Made by a program: the position numbers and the translations under genes | NCBI GenBank assembly: GCA_002257025.1 | Contig: NCHA01000004.1 | Coordinates: 122,456-186,455 of the forward strand | Length of the DNA stretch: 64,000 bases | Direction: 5' to 3' | Source: Sphingobacteriales bacterium 16-39-50 | Lineage (GTDB): Bacteria > Bacteroidota > Bacteroidia > Sphingobacteriales > Sphingobacteriaceae | Shown here: in pieces, positions 44,534 to 53,406 of the stretch | Layout of the letters: each line of letters opens with the position of its first letter | How positions within the stretch are numbered: position 1 is the stretch's first letter | The notes under the pieces: generated by a model | The model's input: the letters and a program-made list of their open reading frames with translations, nothing else | Told to the model about the DNA's origin: nothing | Databases searched by the model: none

Positions 44534-46531
44534 ATGAAAAGAATTTCCTTAATCAGCCTGCTAATCCTTGGGCTTAGCAGCGTCAACGCTCAAACAAAAA
44601 GCAACTGGTTGCCAGAGCAAACTATTAAACACAAAGGAATCAGTTCAGTACGGGTATCTCCTGATGGAAAAAAGGTGGTTTATGTAGTAAGAGTGCTGAA
44701 AACAATTGAGGGCAAAAGCGAGTTTATCAGTCATCTGTTTATGTCAGACATTAATAACATGAACACTATTCAGCTTACGTATGGCGAAAAGAACAATATT
44801 AATCCCAAATGGAGCCCCGATGGAAAACAGATCGCATTTGCCAGCAACCGGGATGGAAAGAATAACCTATATCTCCTGAAGCTGGTTGGTGGCGAAGGAG
44901 AACGTTTAACTGACCTTAAAACCGGAATAAATGATTTTAAGTGGAGTAGTAAAGGAAATCATATTGCATTTACCAGTGCTGATGCTGAAACTGAAGATGA
45001 GGCTGGAAACAAGAAATCAGGAAACGACTGGTATTTGATGAATGAAAAATTTAAGCAGGGCCGACTTTACCTGCTTCAGCTAAATAAAATAACCAAGGAT
45101 GGAATGCCTCAGCTAACAGCACTTAGCAAAGAGAACAGACATATCAATTCATTCAGCTGGAGTCCGGATGACCAGTGGATTGCCTATGCTCATGCGGCCT
45201 CTGCAGGTGTTGAAGACAATACCCTCTGCGATATATCAATGATCAATGTCAGTTCGGGTGAAGTTAAAGTTATTGCCAATACCCCGGTGGGTGAAAATCA
45301 ACCCCTGTTCAGTCCTGATGGTAATTACATAGCTTATTACAACCTGGATGAAAAAGGGATTTGGGGAGGTACAACTTCTGTTAAAATTTATGCACTTAAG
45401 TCAGGCAGAGTTCAAACATTGGCAGATACTCCGAATGGTCCGGCAGAACTTGTAGGCTGGAGTAGCGATGGGAAATCAGTGTTTACACTGGAGCCATTTC
45501 ATACCAGTTCCAGAATATTTCGACTGAGCAGTGATGGAAAACAGGCGATTGAATGGAATACTGCAATGAAGGGCGTATTGAGCGGACTCGAATTGAATAG
45601 CAATGGCACCCATTTCGGTTTTATATTACAGAATACATCAATACCACAGGATGGCTATATCAGCAGTTCAAGCAGCTTCTCAGCCCTAAAAATAAGTAAT
45701 ATTAATCCTGAGCTTGCAGGTTTACCGGTTTCGAAAACCGAACTGATCAAATGGAAGAGTTTTGATGGAATGGAAATTGAAGGACTTTTAACCTATCCGC
45801 TCAACTATGAGGCGGGTAAAAAATATCCCTTTATTCTCAATATTCATGGCGGTCCGGCAGGCGTATTTAACGAAAGCTTTATTGCCGCGTCGGGCCTTTA
45901 TCCACTTGCTGCCATAGCAGAAAACGACATCTTCATTCTAAGACCAAATCCCAGAGGATCCAATGGTTATGGATTGAAATTCAGGGAAGCCAATCACCGC
46001 GACTGGGGTGGTGGGGATTACAAAGATCTGATGGCCGGAGTTGATTATGCTATTTCAAAAGGATGGGCAGATCCAGATAAAATGGGTGTCATGGGCTGGA
46101 GTTATGGGGGCTTTATGAGCAGTTGGGTTGTCGGGCATACAGACAGGTTTAAAGTTGCAAGCATCGGGGCACCCGTTGTCGATTTGGTAACTCAGGACCT
46201 AACCGATGACATTCCAGGTTTTCTTCCCTCCTACATGGAAAAACAGCCTTATGAAGATTGGACAGTTTATGATGAACATTCTCCCTTGCGATATGTACAA
46301 AATGTTAAAACCCCAGTGCTTTTGCAGCATGGCGAAGCAGATATCAGGGTGCCTTTCAGTCAGGGATTGATGTATTACAATGCACTTAAACGCAGAGGGG
46401 TGCCTGTTAGATTTCTTGTCCTCCCAAGACAACCCCACGGCCCTGTAGAGCCGGCAATGATTCTTAAAACAGCTCAGACTAATTTGAGCTGGATGCTGCA
46501 TTATCTGCAGGGTAAAGAATTAGGGTTTTAA
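44534..46531 (+). CDS. S9 family prolyl-oligopeptidase-like peptidase (exported)
   Basis: I chose ATG 44534 (665 aa, MKRISLISLLILGLSSVNAQ), which places the signal peptide at the N-terminus. The frame opens at 44444 inside a MITE remnant, and those 30 codons are repeat sequence. Residues ~30-400 form WD40/TolB-like propeller blades (INPKWSPDGKQIAFASNRDG). The C-terminal alpha/beta-hydrolase has S523 (GWSYGGF), D603 (GEADIRVPF) and H635 (RQPHGP). It likely cleaves oligopeptides in the periplasm, resembling acylaminoacyl or dipeptidyl peptidases. Confidence 0.93.
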   Translation: MKRISLISLLILGLSSVNAQTKSNWLPEQTIKHKGISSVRVSPDGKKVVYVVRVLKTIEGKSEFISHLFMSDINNMNTIQLTYGEKNNINPKWSPDGKQIAFASNRDGKNNLYLLKLVGGEGERLTDLKTGINDFKWSSKGNHIAFTSADAETEDEAGNKKSGNDWYLMNEKFKQGRLYLLQLNKITKDGMPQLTALSKENRHINSFSWSPDDQWIAYAHAASAGVEDNTLCDISMINVSSGEVKVIANTPVGENQPLFSPDGNYIAYYNLDEKGIWGGTTSVKIYALKSGRVQTLADTPNGPAELVGWSSDGKSVFTLEPFHTSSRIFRLSSDGKQAIEWNTAMKGVLSGLELNSNGTHFGFILQNTSIPQDGYISSSSSFSALKISNINPELAGLPVSKTELIKWKSFDGMEIEGLLTYPLNYEAGKKYPFILNIHGGPAGVFNESFIAASGLYPLAAIAENDIFILRPNPRGSNGYGLKFREANHRDWGGGDYKDLMAGVDYAISKGWADPDKMGVMGWSYGGFMSSWVVGHTDRFKVASIGAPVVDLVTQDLTDDIPGFLPSYMEKQPYEDWTVYDEHSPLRYVQNVKTPVLLQHGEADIRVPFSQGLMYYNALKRRGVPVRFLVLPRQPHGPVEPAMILKTAQTNLSWMLHYLQGKELGF

Positions 46532-46565
46532 TCATCGTAAATCCGGAGGAGAGGAGATTTATCAG

Positions 46566-47117
46566 ATGAGTTTTGACCAAAAATACGTGTTCAAATCTGA
46601 ACGTCTGGGCTTTAGGAATTGGCTTGGGAGTGATATTGAATTGATGGCAAAAATCAATACTGATGAAAAAGTAATGGAGTTTTTTCCCGGAATTGTTTCA
46701 AAAGATCAAACCATCGAATTTATTGAGAGGATGCAAAAGCAATTTAAAGAACAAGGCTTTTGCTATTTCGCAGTTGATAAGCTCGAAAATAATAAGTTCA
46801 TTGGTTTTATCGGACTTTCGGAAAAGTCCTTTGAAGCAGAATTCACCCCCTGCATTGACATTGGCTGGAGATTAAGCAGTGAAGAGTGGAATAAAGGTTA
46901 TGCTACTGAAGGAGCAAAAAGATGCTTAGAATATGCAAATGAAGTCTTGAAACTTGAAAAAATAGTTTCAATTGCCCCTAAAATCAATGTAAAATCGGAA
47001 AGGGTTATGAAAAAGATCGGCATGGAAAAGGTTATGGAATTTGAACATCCGCTGCTGATTAATGATGAAAGGTTGAGGGATTGTGTTTTGTATCAGATTA
47101 CAATAAATAAAATTTAA
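46566..47117 (+). CDS. GNAT acetyltransferase, RimJ/RimL-like
   Basis: 183 residues beginning with the typical TERLGFR-like start (KSERLGFRNWLGSDIELMAKIN). It contains FIGLSEKSF and CIDIGWRLSSEEWNKGYATEGAKRCLEYA, the acetyl-CoA-binding W..GYATEG motif of RimJ/RimL enzymes that acetylate amino groups of proteins or small molecules. It is 34 bp after the S9 peptidase and preceded by GGAGGAGAGG, an unusually purine-rich ribosome-binding site (46544-46557). Confidence 0.9.
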   Translation: MSFDQKYVFKSERLGFRNWLGSDIELMAKINTDEKVMEFFPGIVSKDQTIEFIERMQKQFKEQGFCYFAVDKLENNKFIGFIGLSEKSFEAEFTPCIDIGWRLSSEEWNKGYATEGAKRCLEYANEVLKLEKIVSIAPKINVKSERVMKKIGMEKVMEFEHPLLINDERLRDCVLYQITINKI

Positions 47118-47299
47118 ACTGCATTTAAGGTTAATTTTGGTGGTCGACTTTAAATTCAGAATTAATGAAGACACTCCGTTTGTCAACATAGAAGATGGTC
47201 GTATGTTTATAGAAACATCATATAAGCCCCGTTTTCCGCCCGCCTTGGGCGGACGCATGTATTGGAAATTTTCACATTTGACCCCTTCAGGCAATGTCA

Positions 47300-47514
47300 T
47301 TAAGTTAATATGAGTTCGATATTAAACAATCTAAAGATTAATATTTAACCACATAGATTGACTTTTATAGTGCTTTAAGGAAACATAGATTGTAAATCTT
47401 ATATATTGAAGCGAAGCTTCAAGGCTATCTGTGCCTAAAATTTAGGTTAGAAGCTATAAAATGCTATGTTTCTATGTGGTTTTTAAATTTTATGTCGAGT
47501 TCACGTTAAGTTAA
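47300..47514. repeat. MITE-like palindromic element, copy 4, nested in family 2
   Basis: A 197-bp body (47309-47505) lies between identical 9-bp direct repeats TTAAGTTAA (47300-47308 and 47506-47514). The inverted ends TATGAGTTCGA/TCGAGTTCACG and the internal AACCACATAG, GAAACATAG and GAAGCGAAGCTTC blocks are as in copies 1 and 2. The left flank GGCAATGTCATTAAGTTAA recurs inverted at about 47610-47628, which shows that the element landed inside a pre-existing repeat. Confidence 0.85.
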
Positions 47515-47694
47515 GGAACATTGTCATTCAGAGCGTAGCGAAGAATCTAATTTATACCTCAAAATAAATACCTCAATCCTTCTGCATGACAGGGTGCCAA
47601 CTTAAATAAAGCTTAACTTAATGACATTGCCCTTCAGGGTCGGGATTTCCGTGTTAACATGTTCCTATAAACATATGACCCATTCTGGGTCATT

Positions 47695-47728
47695 AGAAAA
47701 AATCCAGATGATCGCAATCATCTGGATT
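47695..47728 (-). terminator. Rho-independent terminator after the GH109 gene
   Basis: A perfect 12-bp stem AATCCAGATGAT/ATCATCTGGATT (47701-47712 with 47717-47728) has a CGCA loop. A-rich bases 47697-47702 provide the T-tract on the minus strand. Confidence 0.85.
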
Positions 47729-47778
47729 CAATTAAACTCATTTCCTCATCCCTGAACTGGATGCGATAAAGCTATGCG

Positions 47779-49200
47779 CTATATCTTCACCTTAGTATCA
47801 CCACCTTTTTTCAAATCAATATCATGTGGTTCATTCTTTTGCCAGGAACCGCGGGTAAAGTCGGGAACATCTACCGAATTTGAACGGTTGTTTACAGACC
47901 ATTCACTCAATGGCCAAACTGCACTCCATGAAGCGGCATCATAAACATCCTGATCAAGTGGCAAACCATTTCTAAGGCAATCAATCAAACGCCAGTTCAT
48001 AAGGAAGTCCATTCCTCCATGCCCACCAACCTTTTTGGCTAACTCGCCAACTTTTTTAACAATGTTTGGGGTGTATTTTTCTTCTAATGCTTTAAACTCC
48101 GCCTCTTTAACCCATCCTTCATGGCTGTTAGAGATACTAGGCACAGGGTATTTCAATGCTGTTCCTTTAGTACCGCTAAGCAGGTGGATTCTTGAGTAAG
48201 GACGTGGTGATGTCACATCATGCTGAATCATAATAGTCTTGCCCTTAGTAGTACGAATAGTGGTAGTATTCATATTTCCCCTAAAGTCTTTGTTGGCAAA
48301 TTCTTTGTAAAGGTCATTTTTTGCTGCCAGTTCTTTAGCCCGGGCGCCCATCTGGAAATCATTAGATGAAACAGAAACAAGATAGTCCATCTTATCACCA
48401 CGGTTGATATTCAGAGCCTGACAAACCGGACCCAGACCATGAGTTGGATAAAGACTACCTTTTCTGGTTGCATTCTCTCTCAAACGCCACATATTCTGAT
48501 AGCCTTTATCATTAAAGTTAAGGTCGATCAGATTATGAATATAAGCTCCCTCAGTGTGTATGAGCTCACCAAAATAGCCTTGTCTCGACATGTTTAAGGT
48601 CAGTAATTCAAAAAAGTCATAACAGCAGTTCTCCAGCATCATGCAATGCTTGCGCGTACGCTCTGATGTTTCTACCAGTTGCCAGCATTCCTGCATAGAA
48701 ACCGCAGCCGGAACTTCAATGGTTACGTGTTTACCCTGATTCATTGCATATACTGCCATTGGAACATGCAGATGCCATGGAGTTGCGATATAAACCAGGT
48801 CGATATCTTTACGATCACATAATTTTTTCCATTCATCCGGGCCACCTGAATAGAGGGTTGGATTGTGACTGGTACCATCAATCACTTTCTTAGCTTTCTC
48901 AACACTTGCCGGACGTAAATCGCATAAAGCTTTGATCTCTGTGCCTTCAATTTTAGAAATGGCATTCAGGTGGCTGGGACCACGCTGTCCCAATCCAATG
49001 AAACCCACTCTTACAATTGGAATTTTAGGAGCAGCATAGCCGCTCATGTTAAAGGTTTGTACAGTGGAATGTCCATACATCGAATTTATTGGGTTTGATT
49101 GCTCTGTTTCAGATGCAAAACCCTTCATTACACTACCTCCGGCAAGACCAAGCCCTGCCAGACTGCTTATTTTCAAAAAATCTCTACGGTTATTCTTCAT
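47779..49200 (-). CDS. GH109-type Gfo/Idh/MocA oxidoreductase-fold glycosidase (alpha-N-acetylgalactosaminidase-like)
   Basis: 473 residues with a Tat signal (NNRRDFLKISSLAGLGLAGG), so exported folded, consistent with bound NAD. The Rossmann motif VRVGFIGLGQRGPSHL is followed by ATPWHLHVPMAVYAMNQGKHV. The blocks MLENCCYDFFELL, RENATRKGSLYPTHGLGPVCQALNI and GGHGGMDFLM are characteristic of GH109, which cleaves glycosides through an NAD-assisted redox mechanism. GalNAc specificity is the family's founding activity, but other members differ. It is last in the minus-strand cluster with two amidohydrolases and a NagX-like protein, 128 bp after the second amidohydrolase. Confidence 0.82.
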   Translation of the reverse strand: MKNNRRDFLKISSLAGLGLAGGSVMKGFASETEQSNPINSMYGHSTVQTFNMSGYAAPKIPIVRVGFIGLGQRGPSHLNAISKIEGTEIKALCDLRPASVEKAKKVIDGTSHNPTLYSGGPDEWKKLCDRKDIDLVYIATPWHLHVPMAVYAMNQGKHVTIEVPAAVSMQECWQLVETSERTRKHCMMLENCCYDFFELLTLNMSRQGYFGELIHTEGAYIHNLIDLNFNDKGYQNMWRLRENATRKGSLYPTHGLGPVCQALNINRGDKMDYLVSVSSNDFQMGARAKELAAKNDLYKEFANKDFRGNMNTTTIRTTKGKTIMIQHDVTSPRPYSRIHLLSGTKGTALKYPVPSISNSHEGWVKEAEFKALEEKYTPNIVKKVGELAKKVGGHGGMDFLMNWRLIDCLRNGLPLDQDVYDAASWSAVWPLSEWSVNNRSNSVDVPDFTRGSWQKNEPHDIDLKKGGDTKVKI

Positions 49201-49328
49201 TTTCTAGATATTATTTTCAACTTATCCGCTCAGGCGGCATTTATAATTATAATCAGACCTGTGATCAGGCTTTAAATATTCAGTCCCTTAAAATAGGAAT
49301 AATTTATAATGTCATTACTTTTTTAATA

Positions 49329-50447
49329 CTAAATACCCGGGAACCACTTTTCAGCATTCTTACGATAGATCTTATCGACAACCTCCTTTGGTAATTTTAA
49401 GCCCTGAATCTTTTCTTTAAAATAAGGTACACTCATTTCATCATCAGTTACAAAGTACTTCCAATCGCTTAATCTGGTTTCCTGTATATCCTTCTTCAGT
49501 TCAACAGGATCTGAATCAGGTCCAACCCAATCGTCCGTTGCATAAATAAGCCTGTCCTGGTACTTGATCATAAAATCCCTGACCTTCTGTCTTTCCTTAA
49601 TCGACTGATACTCCAGATGACAAATCCTTTCGGCCATATCAACAGCCATATTCGGGAACTTATCGAGGCGTTTTGCCAGTTCATCTACACTCCATTCCAG
49701 ACTTCCGAGGTGAACCCCAACGAAACGGAGATTAGGATGCTTTTCAAGCATTTTATCCCTTGCATTCACCTGATCCTCATAGGATGGGTATTCGGGATGC
49801 AGGAACATATGGTATTCGGGATGCTTACTGAAATAACTTTTATCTCCTGAAACAGTCATTTGATCTACCGGCAACCATGCATTGCGCGGTTCACCCAAAT
49901 GCCCTACAAATGTTTTATTGTTCTTTTCTATGAAATCAATCACCGGATCGAAGCGAGGGTCATCAATCATCACAAACTTCCCATCCTTGTCGCGTAGTTC
50001 CATACCAACATTCTTCCAGACCTTCACTCCTATTGCTCCATTATCAAATGATCCTTTCAGATAATCCAGAGTTTGTGGTAACCACTTATCTGTACCCCAG
50101 TTAGCTACCGTGAAGGTCGTCGCCCAGGCTACCTGTTCAGGGTAAGCCTTAACCATTCTAACCGCCACATCCTGCTGAAACTCAACAGTAGGGTAACTTG
50201 AAGGATTAACATTCAAAGCAAGAAGTCTGAAATTGTCTTCTTTCGCAAGTTGAATGAAAGTAGTATCGTATGCATTGATATGAGCATGAGTATCATACTT
50301 TTCAACCTTCCGAAAATCTTCCATGGAATAATACGTGGTATCAGCACTTTCTGAGTCTGAAGAAGTTTTGCCTGATTGAGTACAATTCTGCATGAACAGA
50401 GCAAGCGCCAGCATACCTGCATAGCGTGAATTTGAAAGTAATTTCAT
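49329..50447 (-). CDS. Amidohydrolase family lipoprotein (paralogue 2)
   Basis: I chose ATG 50447 (372 aa) over the TTG two codons earlier. It has a type II signal peptide with lipobox FMQNC. The amidohydrolase-2 (PF04909-like) TIM barrel shows D-T-H-A-H in KYDTHAHINAYD, later His residues in VGHLGEPRNAW and VGVHLGSLEW, and a terminal Asp in LIYATDDW, giving the metal-site set. It is strongly similar along its whole length to the gene at 51719-52837, so the two are duplicates flanking a membrane protein. Substrate unknown; hydrolysis or decarboxylation of a cyclic or amide-type compound is inferred from the family. Confidence 0.83.
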   Translation of the reverse strand: MKLLSNSRYAGMLALALFMQNCTQSGKTSSDSESADTTYYSMEDFRKVEKYDTHAHINAYDTTFIQLAKEDNFRLLALNVNPSSYPTVEFQQDVAVRMVKAYPEQVAWATTFTVANWGTDKWLPQTLDYLKGSFDNGAIGVKVWKNVGMELRDKDGKFVMIDDPRFDPVIDFIEKNNKTFVGHLGEPRNAWLPVDQMTVSGDKSYFSKHPEYHMFLHPEYPSYEDQVNARDKMLEKHPNLRFVGVHLGSLEWSVDELAKRLDKFPNMAVDMAERICHLEYQSIKERQKVRDFMIKYQDRLIYATDDWVGPDSDPVELKKDIQETRLSDWKYFVTDDEMSVPYFKEKIQGLKLPKEVVDKIYRKNAEKWFPGI

Positions 50448-50464
50448 AATCAATTAAATAGGGT

Positions 50465-51703
50465 CTAAATTTTTATAAATAATTTTTTCTTATACATCCA
50501 GTAAAGGATCAGCCATTCAAAGAATAGAACTAATCCGCCGCTAATTAAGGTAGCGTAAGCCGGACCGAGAATCTGATCAAAATTTTTGCCCAGATGAATA
50601 AACAATGAATCATTGATCACGTTTCGCATCCCTCCATCGGCAATAACATAAGCCGCAATGGAGTTAACTCCAATAACCATCAGGAAGAAGGTTCCCTTTT
50701 TACGGTCTTTCATGTCAATTAAACCATAAAACATTGCAAGGAAAAGGAAGCAGATACCTCCGCTGAAAATGGTCCAGGCCGGTGTCCAGATACGTTTAAC
50801 AATCGGATTGATACCTGCAAAATGAATAATGGCACCAAGCAAAATCAAACCAATACCATACATAGCAAAGCTGTTCAGCTTTTTACGGGATGTAACTGAA
50901 GAGTTGAGAATATTACCAGCCAGCAGACCCAGTACCATGGTGCCGAGAGTAGGTATAAAACTCAGTGTTGAATAACCTCCACCATTGAATAAAAAGGGAT
51001 TCTCCCGTGGAAAGAGATTCATAAACCACTGGTCGAATGCCCATGCAAAATTGGTATTCTTATTCCAATGCGCTGCAAAGCCACTTAAATTATGCTCCCA
51101 GTTTGCAGTCACTCCGGCTGCTGTATAATTAAAATCAGCCCCCGGAAGTGGATAAAGTGCAAAAGCGAGCCAATAGGAAAATAAAATGAAAACTAGAATA
51201 CCGATCTGTATCCTTTGGGAGTACAGGGATATCAAAACCAGAAAAGTGTATCCCAAACCGATCTGGGTTAAGGTATCCTCAAATGTCCAGTAGGTTTGTT
51301 CCGAATGCATGGACCGCAGAAATATCCCAAGGAATATAAGAATGAAGGAACGTTTGATCGTATGACCAAGTATATTACCAAAGCTTGCTCCCTTATTTTT
51401 TCTGCTGGCAATAGAATAAGGCAAAACCACTCCTACCAGGAATGTAAAAGACGGCTGGATCATATCATGTAAACTCAGCCATGTCCATGGAACATGCGAT
51501 TGATTGAAGCCAATGAATTGCCAGAATGTGCTGTCGGGCAATGCTTTTGCCACGTCCTGAAGAGAAAGCACTTCAGCCATCATCAGCAGCATCACAAAGC
51601 CGCGGTAGACATCCACAGATGCTACACGATTTTGAGGCAATGCAGGATTTATTGCCGCTCCTGTTGCCTTTATGTGTTCATCGGATTTTTCTGTTTCTTT
51701 CAT
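50465..51703 (-). CDS. NagX/DUF5009 membrane protein (heparan-alpha-glucosaminide N-acetyltransferase-like)
   Basis: 412 residues with about ten TM helices. The N-terminal RVASVDVYRGFVMLLMMAEV and WLSLHDMIQPSFTFLVGVVLPYSI match the DUF5009/HGSNAT-like acyltransferase superfamily, whose human member transfers acetyl groups across the membrane to glucosamine. The His in LSLHDM corresponds in position to the conserved His of that family. Neighbouring genes are 15 and 17 bp away, so it is cotranscribed with both amidohydrolases. It may acetylate, or transport, amino sugars in this pathway. Confidence 0.8.
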   Translation of the reverse strand: MKETEKSDEHIKATGAAINPALPQNRVASVDVYRGFVMLLMMAEVLSLQDVAKALPDSTFWQFIGFNQSHVPWTWLSLHDMIQPSFTFLVGVVLPYSIASRKNKGASFGNILGHTIKRSFILIFLGIFLRSMHSEQTYWTFEDTLTQIGLGYTFLVLISLYSQRIQIGILVFILFSYWLAFALYPLPGADFNYTAAGVTANWEHNLSGFAAHWNKNTNFAWAFDQWFMNLFPRENPFLFNGGGYSTLSFIPTLGTMVLGLLAGNILNSSVTSRKKLNSFAMYGIGLILLGAIIHFAGINPIVKRIWTPAWTIFSGGICFLFLAMFYGLIDMKDRKKGTFFLMVIGVNSIAAYVIADGGMRNVINDSLFIHLGKNFDQILGPAYATLISGGLVLFFEWLILYWMYKKKLFIKI

Positions 51704-51718
51704 GCTACAATTGTTTTT

Positions 51719-52837
51719 TTAGTTCCGCTTATGCGAGCTCCCGGCTGATAACCAGTCCTTAGCGTTTTTATAATATATTTTATCGATTACATCTGCCGGT
51801 AATTTTAGTCCATGGAGCTCCCCGAATCCGGCTAAACTGATCGCATCATCCGTAACAAAGAAAATCCAGTCGCGCAGCCATGAATCATGAATAGTTTTAG
51901 ACAATCCTGCAGGATCTGTACTTGAATTAATTGCTTTATCAGTACCGTAAACCAGCCTATCCTGATATTTAATGAAAAAATTACGGGTTTTTTGCCTGTC
52001 ATTCAGGGAATGTAATTGTAAATTAGTGATTCTCGACAGATCAACACGCATATTCGGATAGCGGTCCAGCCGTTTAGCCAGTTCATCAAGGCTCCATTCC
52101 AGACTTCCCAGATGTGCCCCCACAAATTTCAAATCCGGATATTTTTCAAGCAGATTATCCCTTGCTTTGATATGATCTTCATAAGATGGGAATTCCGGAT
52201 GCAGATACATATGATACTCGGGATGAGAACCATAATAGGATTTGCTAAAAGTCATTTTATCCAGGGGAAGCCAGCAATCCCTGGGTTCGCCATTATGCCC
52301 GATCAATGGAATACCGTTTTGTACAAGAAATTTGAATATGGGTGCAAGCCGGGGATCATCAAGCATCACAAATTTTCCCTTTTCATCACGGAGATCCATG
52401 CCAATGTTTTTCCAGATCTTAACCGCCCGGGCTCCCTTTGACAGGGATTGTTTTAAGTCCCTGATCGTATTTTCAGCCCAACCCTTATCATTAAAACCTT
52501 TTACCGAAAAGGTGGTTGCTACTTCCATCTGACTGGGGAAATTATTCAAATGAAGAAAAGCAAATTTCTGCTGCTCAGTCCATGGCAATCCAAATGGCCG
52601 GTCATCAACGATATCCAGAAACTGAAAATTATCCTCCTGAGCTAGTTTAATAAATGTGCTTTCATCCGTATTAATGTGGATGTGGGTATCGAACTTTTTA
52701 ACTGATTTAAAATCTTCAACAGTATAATAGCGCTCTTGTTTAAACTGAACATGTTTTTTTGGACTCATGAAAGCATTTCCTGCTCTATAAGGAGCTATAA
52801 GTGCAGTCAATACCAACAGGACAGATTTAATATTCAT
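51719..52837 (-). CDS. Amidohydrolase family protein, periplasmic (paralogue 1)
   Basis: 372 residues with a signal peptide (MNIKSVLLVLTALIAPYRAGNA) but no lipobox, unlike its paralogue, so it is probably soluble in the periplasm. Metal-site motifs are KFDTHIHINTDE, IGHNGEPRDCWLP, VGAHLGSLEWSLDEL and LVYGTDKAIN. Compared with paralogue 2 the final motif changes from TDDW to TDKA, which may alter specificity. It is the first gene of the minus-strand cluster and is preceded by a 640-bp repeat-rich spacer. Confidence 0.83.
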   Translation of the reverse strand: MNIKSVLLVLTALIAPYRAGNAFMSPKKHVQFKQERYYTVEDFKSVKKFDTHIHINTDESTFIKLAQEDNFQFLDIVDDRPFGLPWTEQQKFAFLHLNNFPSQMEVATTFSVKGFNDKGWAENTIRDLKQSLSKGARAVKIWKNIGMDLRDEKGKFVMLDDPRLAPIFKFLVQNGIPLIGHNGEPRDCWLPLDKMTFSKSYYGSHPEYHMYLHPEFPSYEDHIKARDNLLEKYPDLKFVGAHLGSLEWSLDELAKRLDRYPNMRVDLSRITNLQLHSLNDRQKTRNFFIKYQDRLVYGTDKAINSSTDPAGLSKTIHDSWLRDWIFFVTDDAISLAGFGELHGLKLPADVIDKIYYKNAKDWLSAGSSHKRN

Positions 52838-53011
52838 TTATCGCTTATTCAATTAAGAGTTTGAGTTCTTTAAATTAAATAAAACATTCGGAATTCTATT
52901 TTTTTTCATTCCATTCTGGGAATCGGGAATAGGAAATGGGAAATGGAATAGGGACCCGATAGCTATCGGGTGGGGAATAGGAAATGGGGAACGGGGAAGA
53001 CGTTTTCCCAA

Positions 53012-53055
53012 ATAAAAAGTCCGGACCTGATAGTTTCGTATCAAATCCGGACTTT
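53012..53055 (-). terminator. Hairpin terminator candidate
   Basis: A perfect 10-bp stem AAAGTCCGGA/TCCGGACTTT (53016-53025 with 53046-53055), with an inner TGATA/TATCA pair, has a T-run on the minus strand. It lies about 425 nt past the end of the RND operon and may stop read-through into the amidohydrolase cluster. Confidence 0.55.
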
Positions 53056-53160
53056 GTAATGCATTCAGGTTTATTACTCCTGATTATTGTAATACTTTTG
53101 CAATACAATATATAATGCCAAAATTGACCCTGAAGGGCAAGATCATTATTTAATGATTAC

Positions 53161-53406
53161 GATCCTGACGAAAGTCAGGATCTCCTCCATTAATAAAAAA
53201 TGCATTGTCATTCTGGCGAAAGCCAGAACCTCTTGCACTTTAAATAATGACATTTACTGAAGGGGGCAGATGTTTATAGAATTACGTTTGAACAGAAATC
53301 CCGACCCTGAAAGGCAACGCCATTATTTAAGAATCGGGAGGTTCCCGCATTCGCGGGAATGACAGATCTGGAGGGTTATCAGGAGATTCCAGCCTTCGCT
53401 GGAATC
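53161..53406. repeat. Four short hairpins with related loops and different stems
   Basis: Perfect stems: GATCCTGAC/GTCAGGATC (53161-53182, loop GAAA); TTCTGGC/GCCAGAA (53211-53228, loop GAAA); TTCCCGC/GCGGGAA (53342-53359, loop GAAT on the minus strand); GATTCCAGC/GCTGGAATC (53385-53406, loop GAAG on the minus strand). The stems differ but every position stays paired. They resemble widespread REP-like GTCATTCCCGCGAA elements. Confidence 0.75.

Larger units (their letters stand above)
47118..47778. other. Composite repeat region between GNAT and GH109 genes
   Basis: 661 bp without a gene. Outer family-2 modules (GGTCGTATGTTTATAGAA near 47194; CCTATAAACATATGACCCATTCTGGGTCATT to 47695) enclose an inverted GGCAATGTCATTAAGTTAA pair, with MITE copy 4 inserted in its left arm. 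A CATTGTCATTCAGAGCGTAGCGAAGAATCT segment at 47519-47548 resembles dispersed repeats common in this group. The terminator at 47695-47728 ends the region. Confidence 0.7.

Noticed and set aside
52853..53108. Two overlapping minus-strand frames with Pro/Phe/Ile/Ser repeats.
   Set aside because: They are translations of the low-complexity GGAAATGGG tract and a palindrome, not credible proteins.
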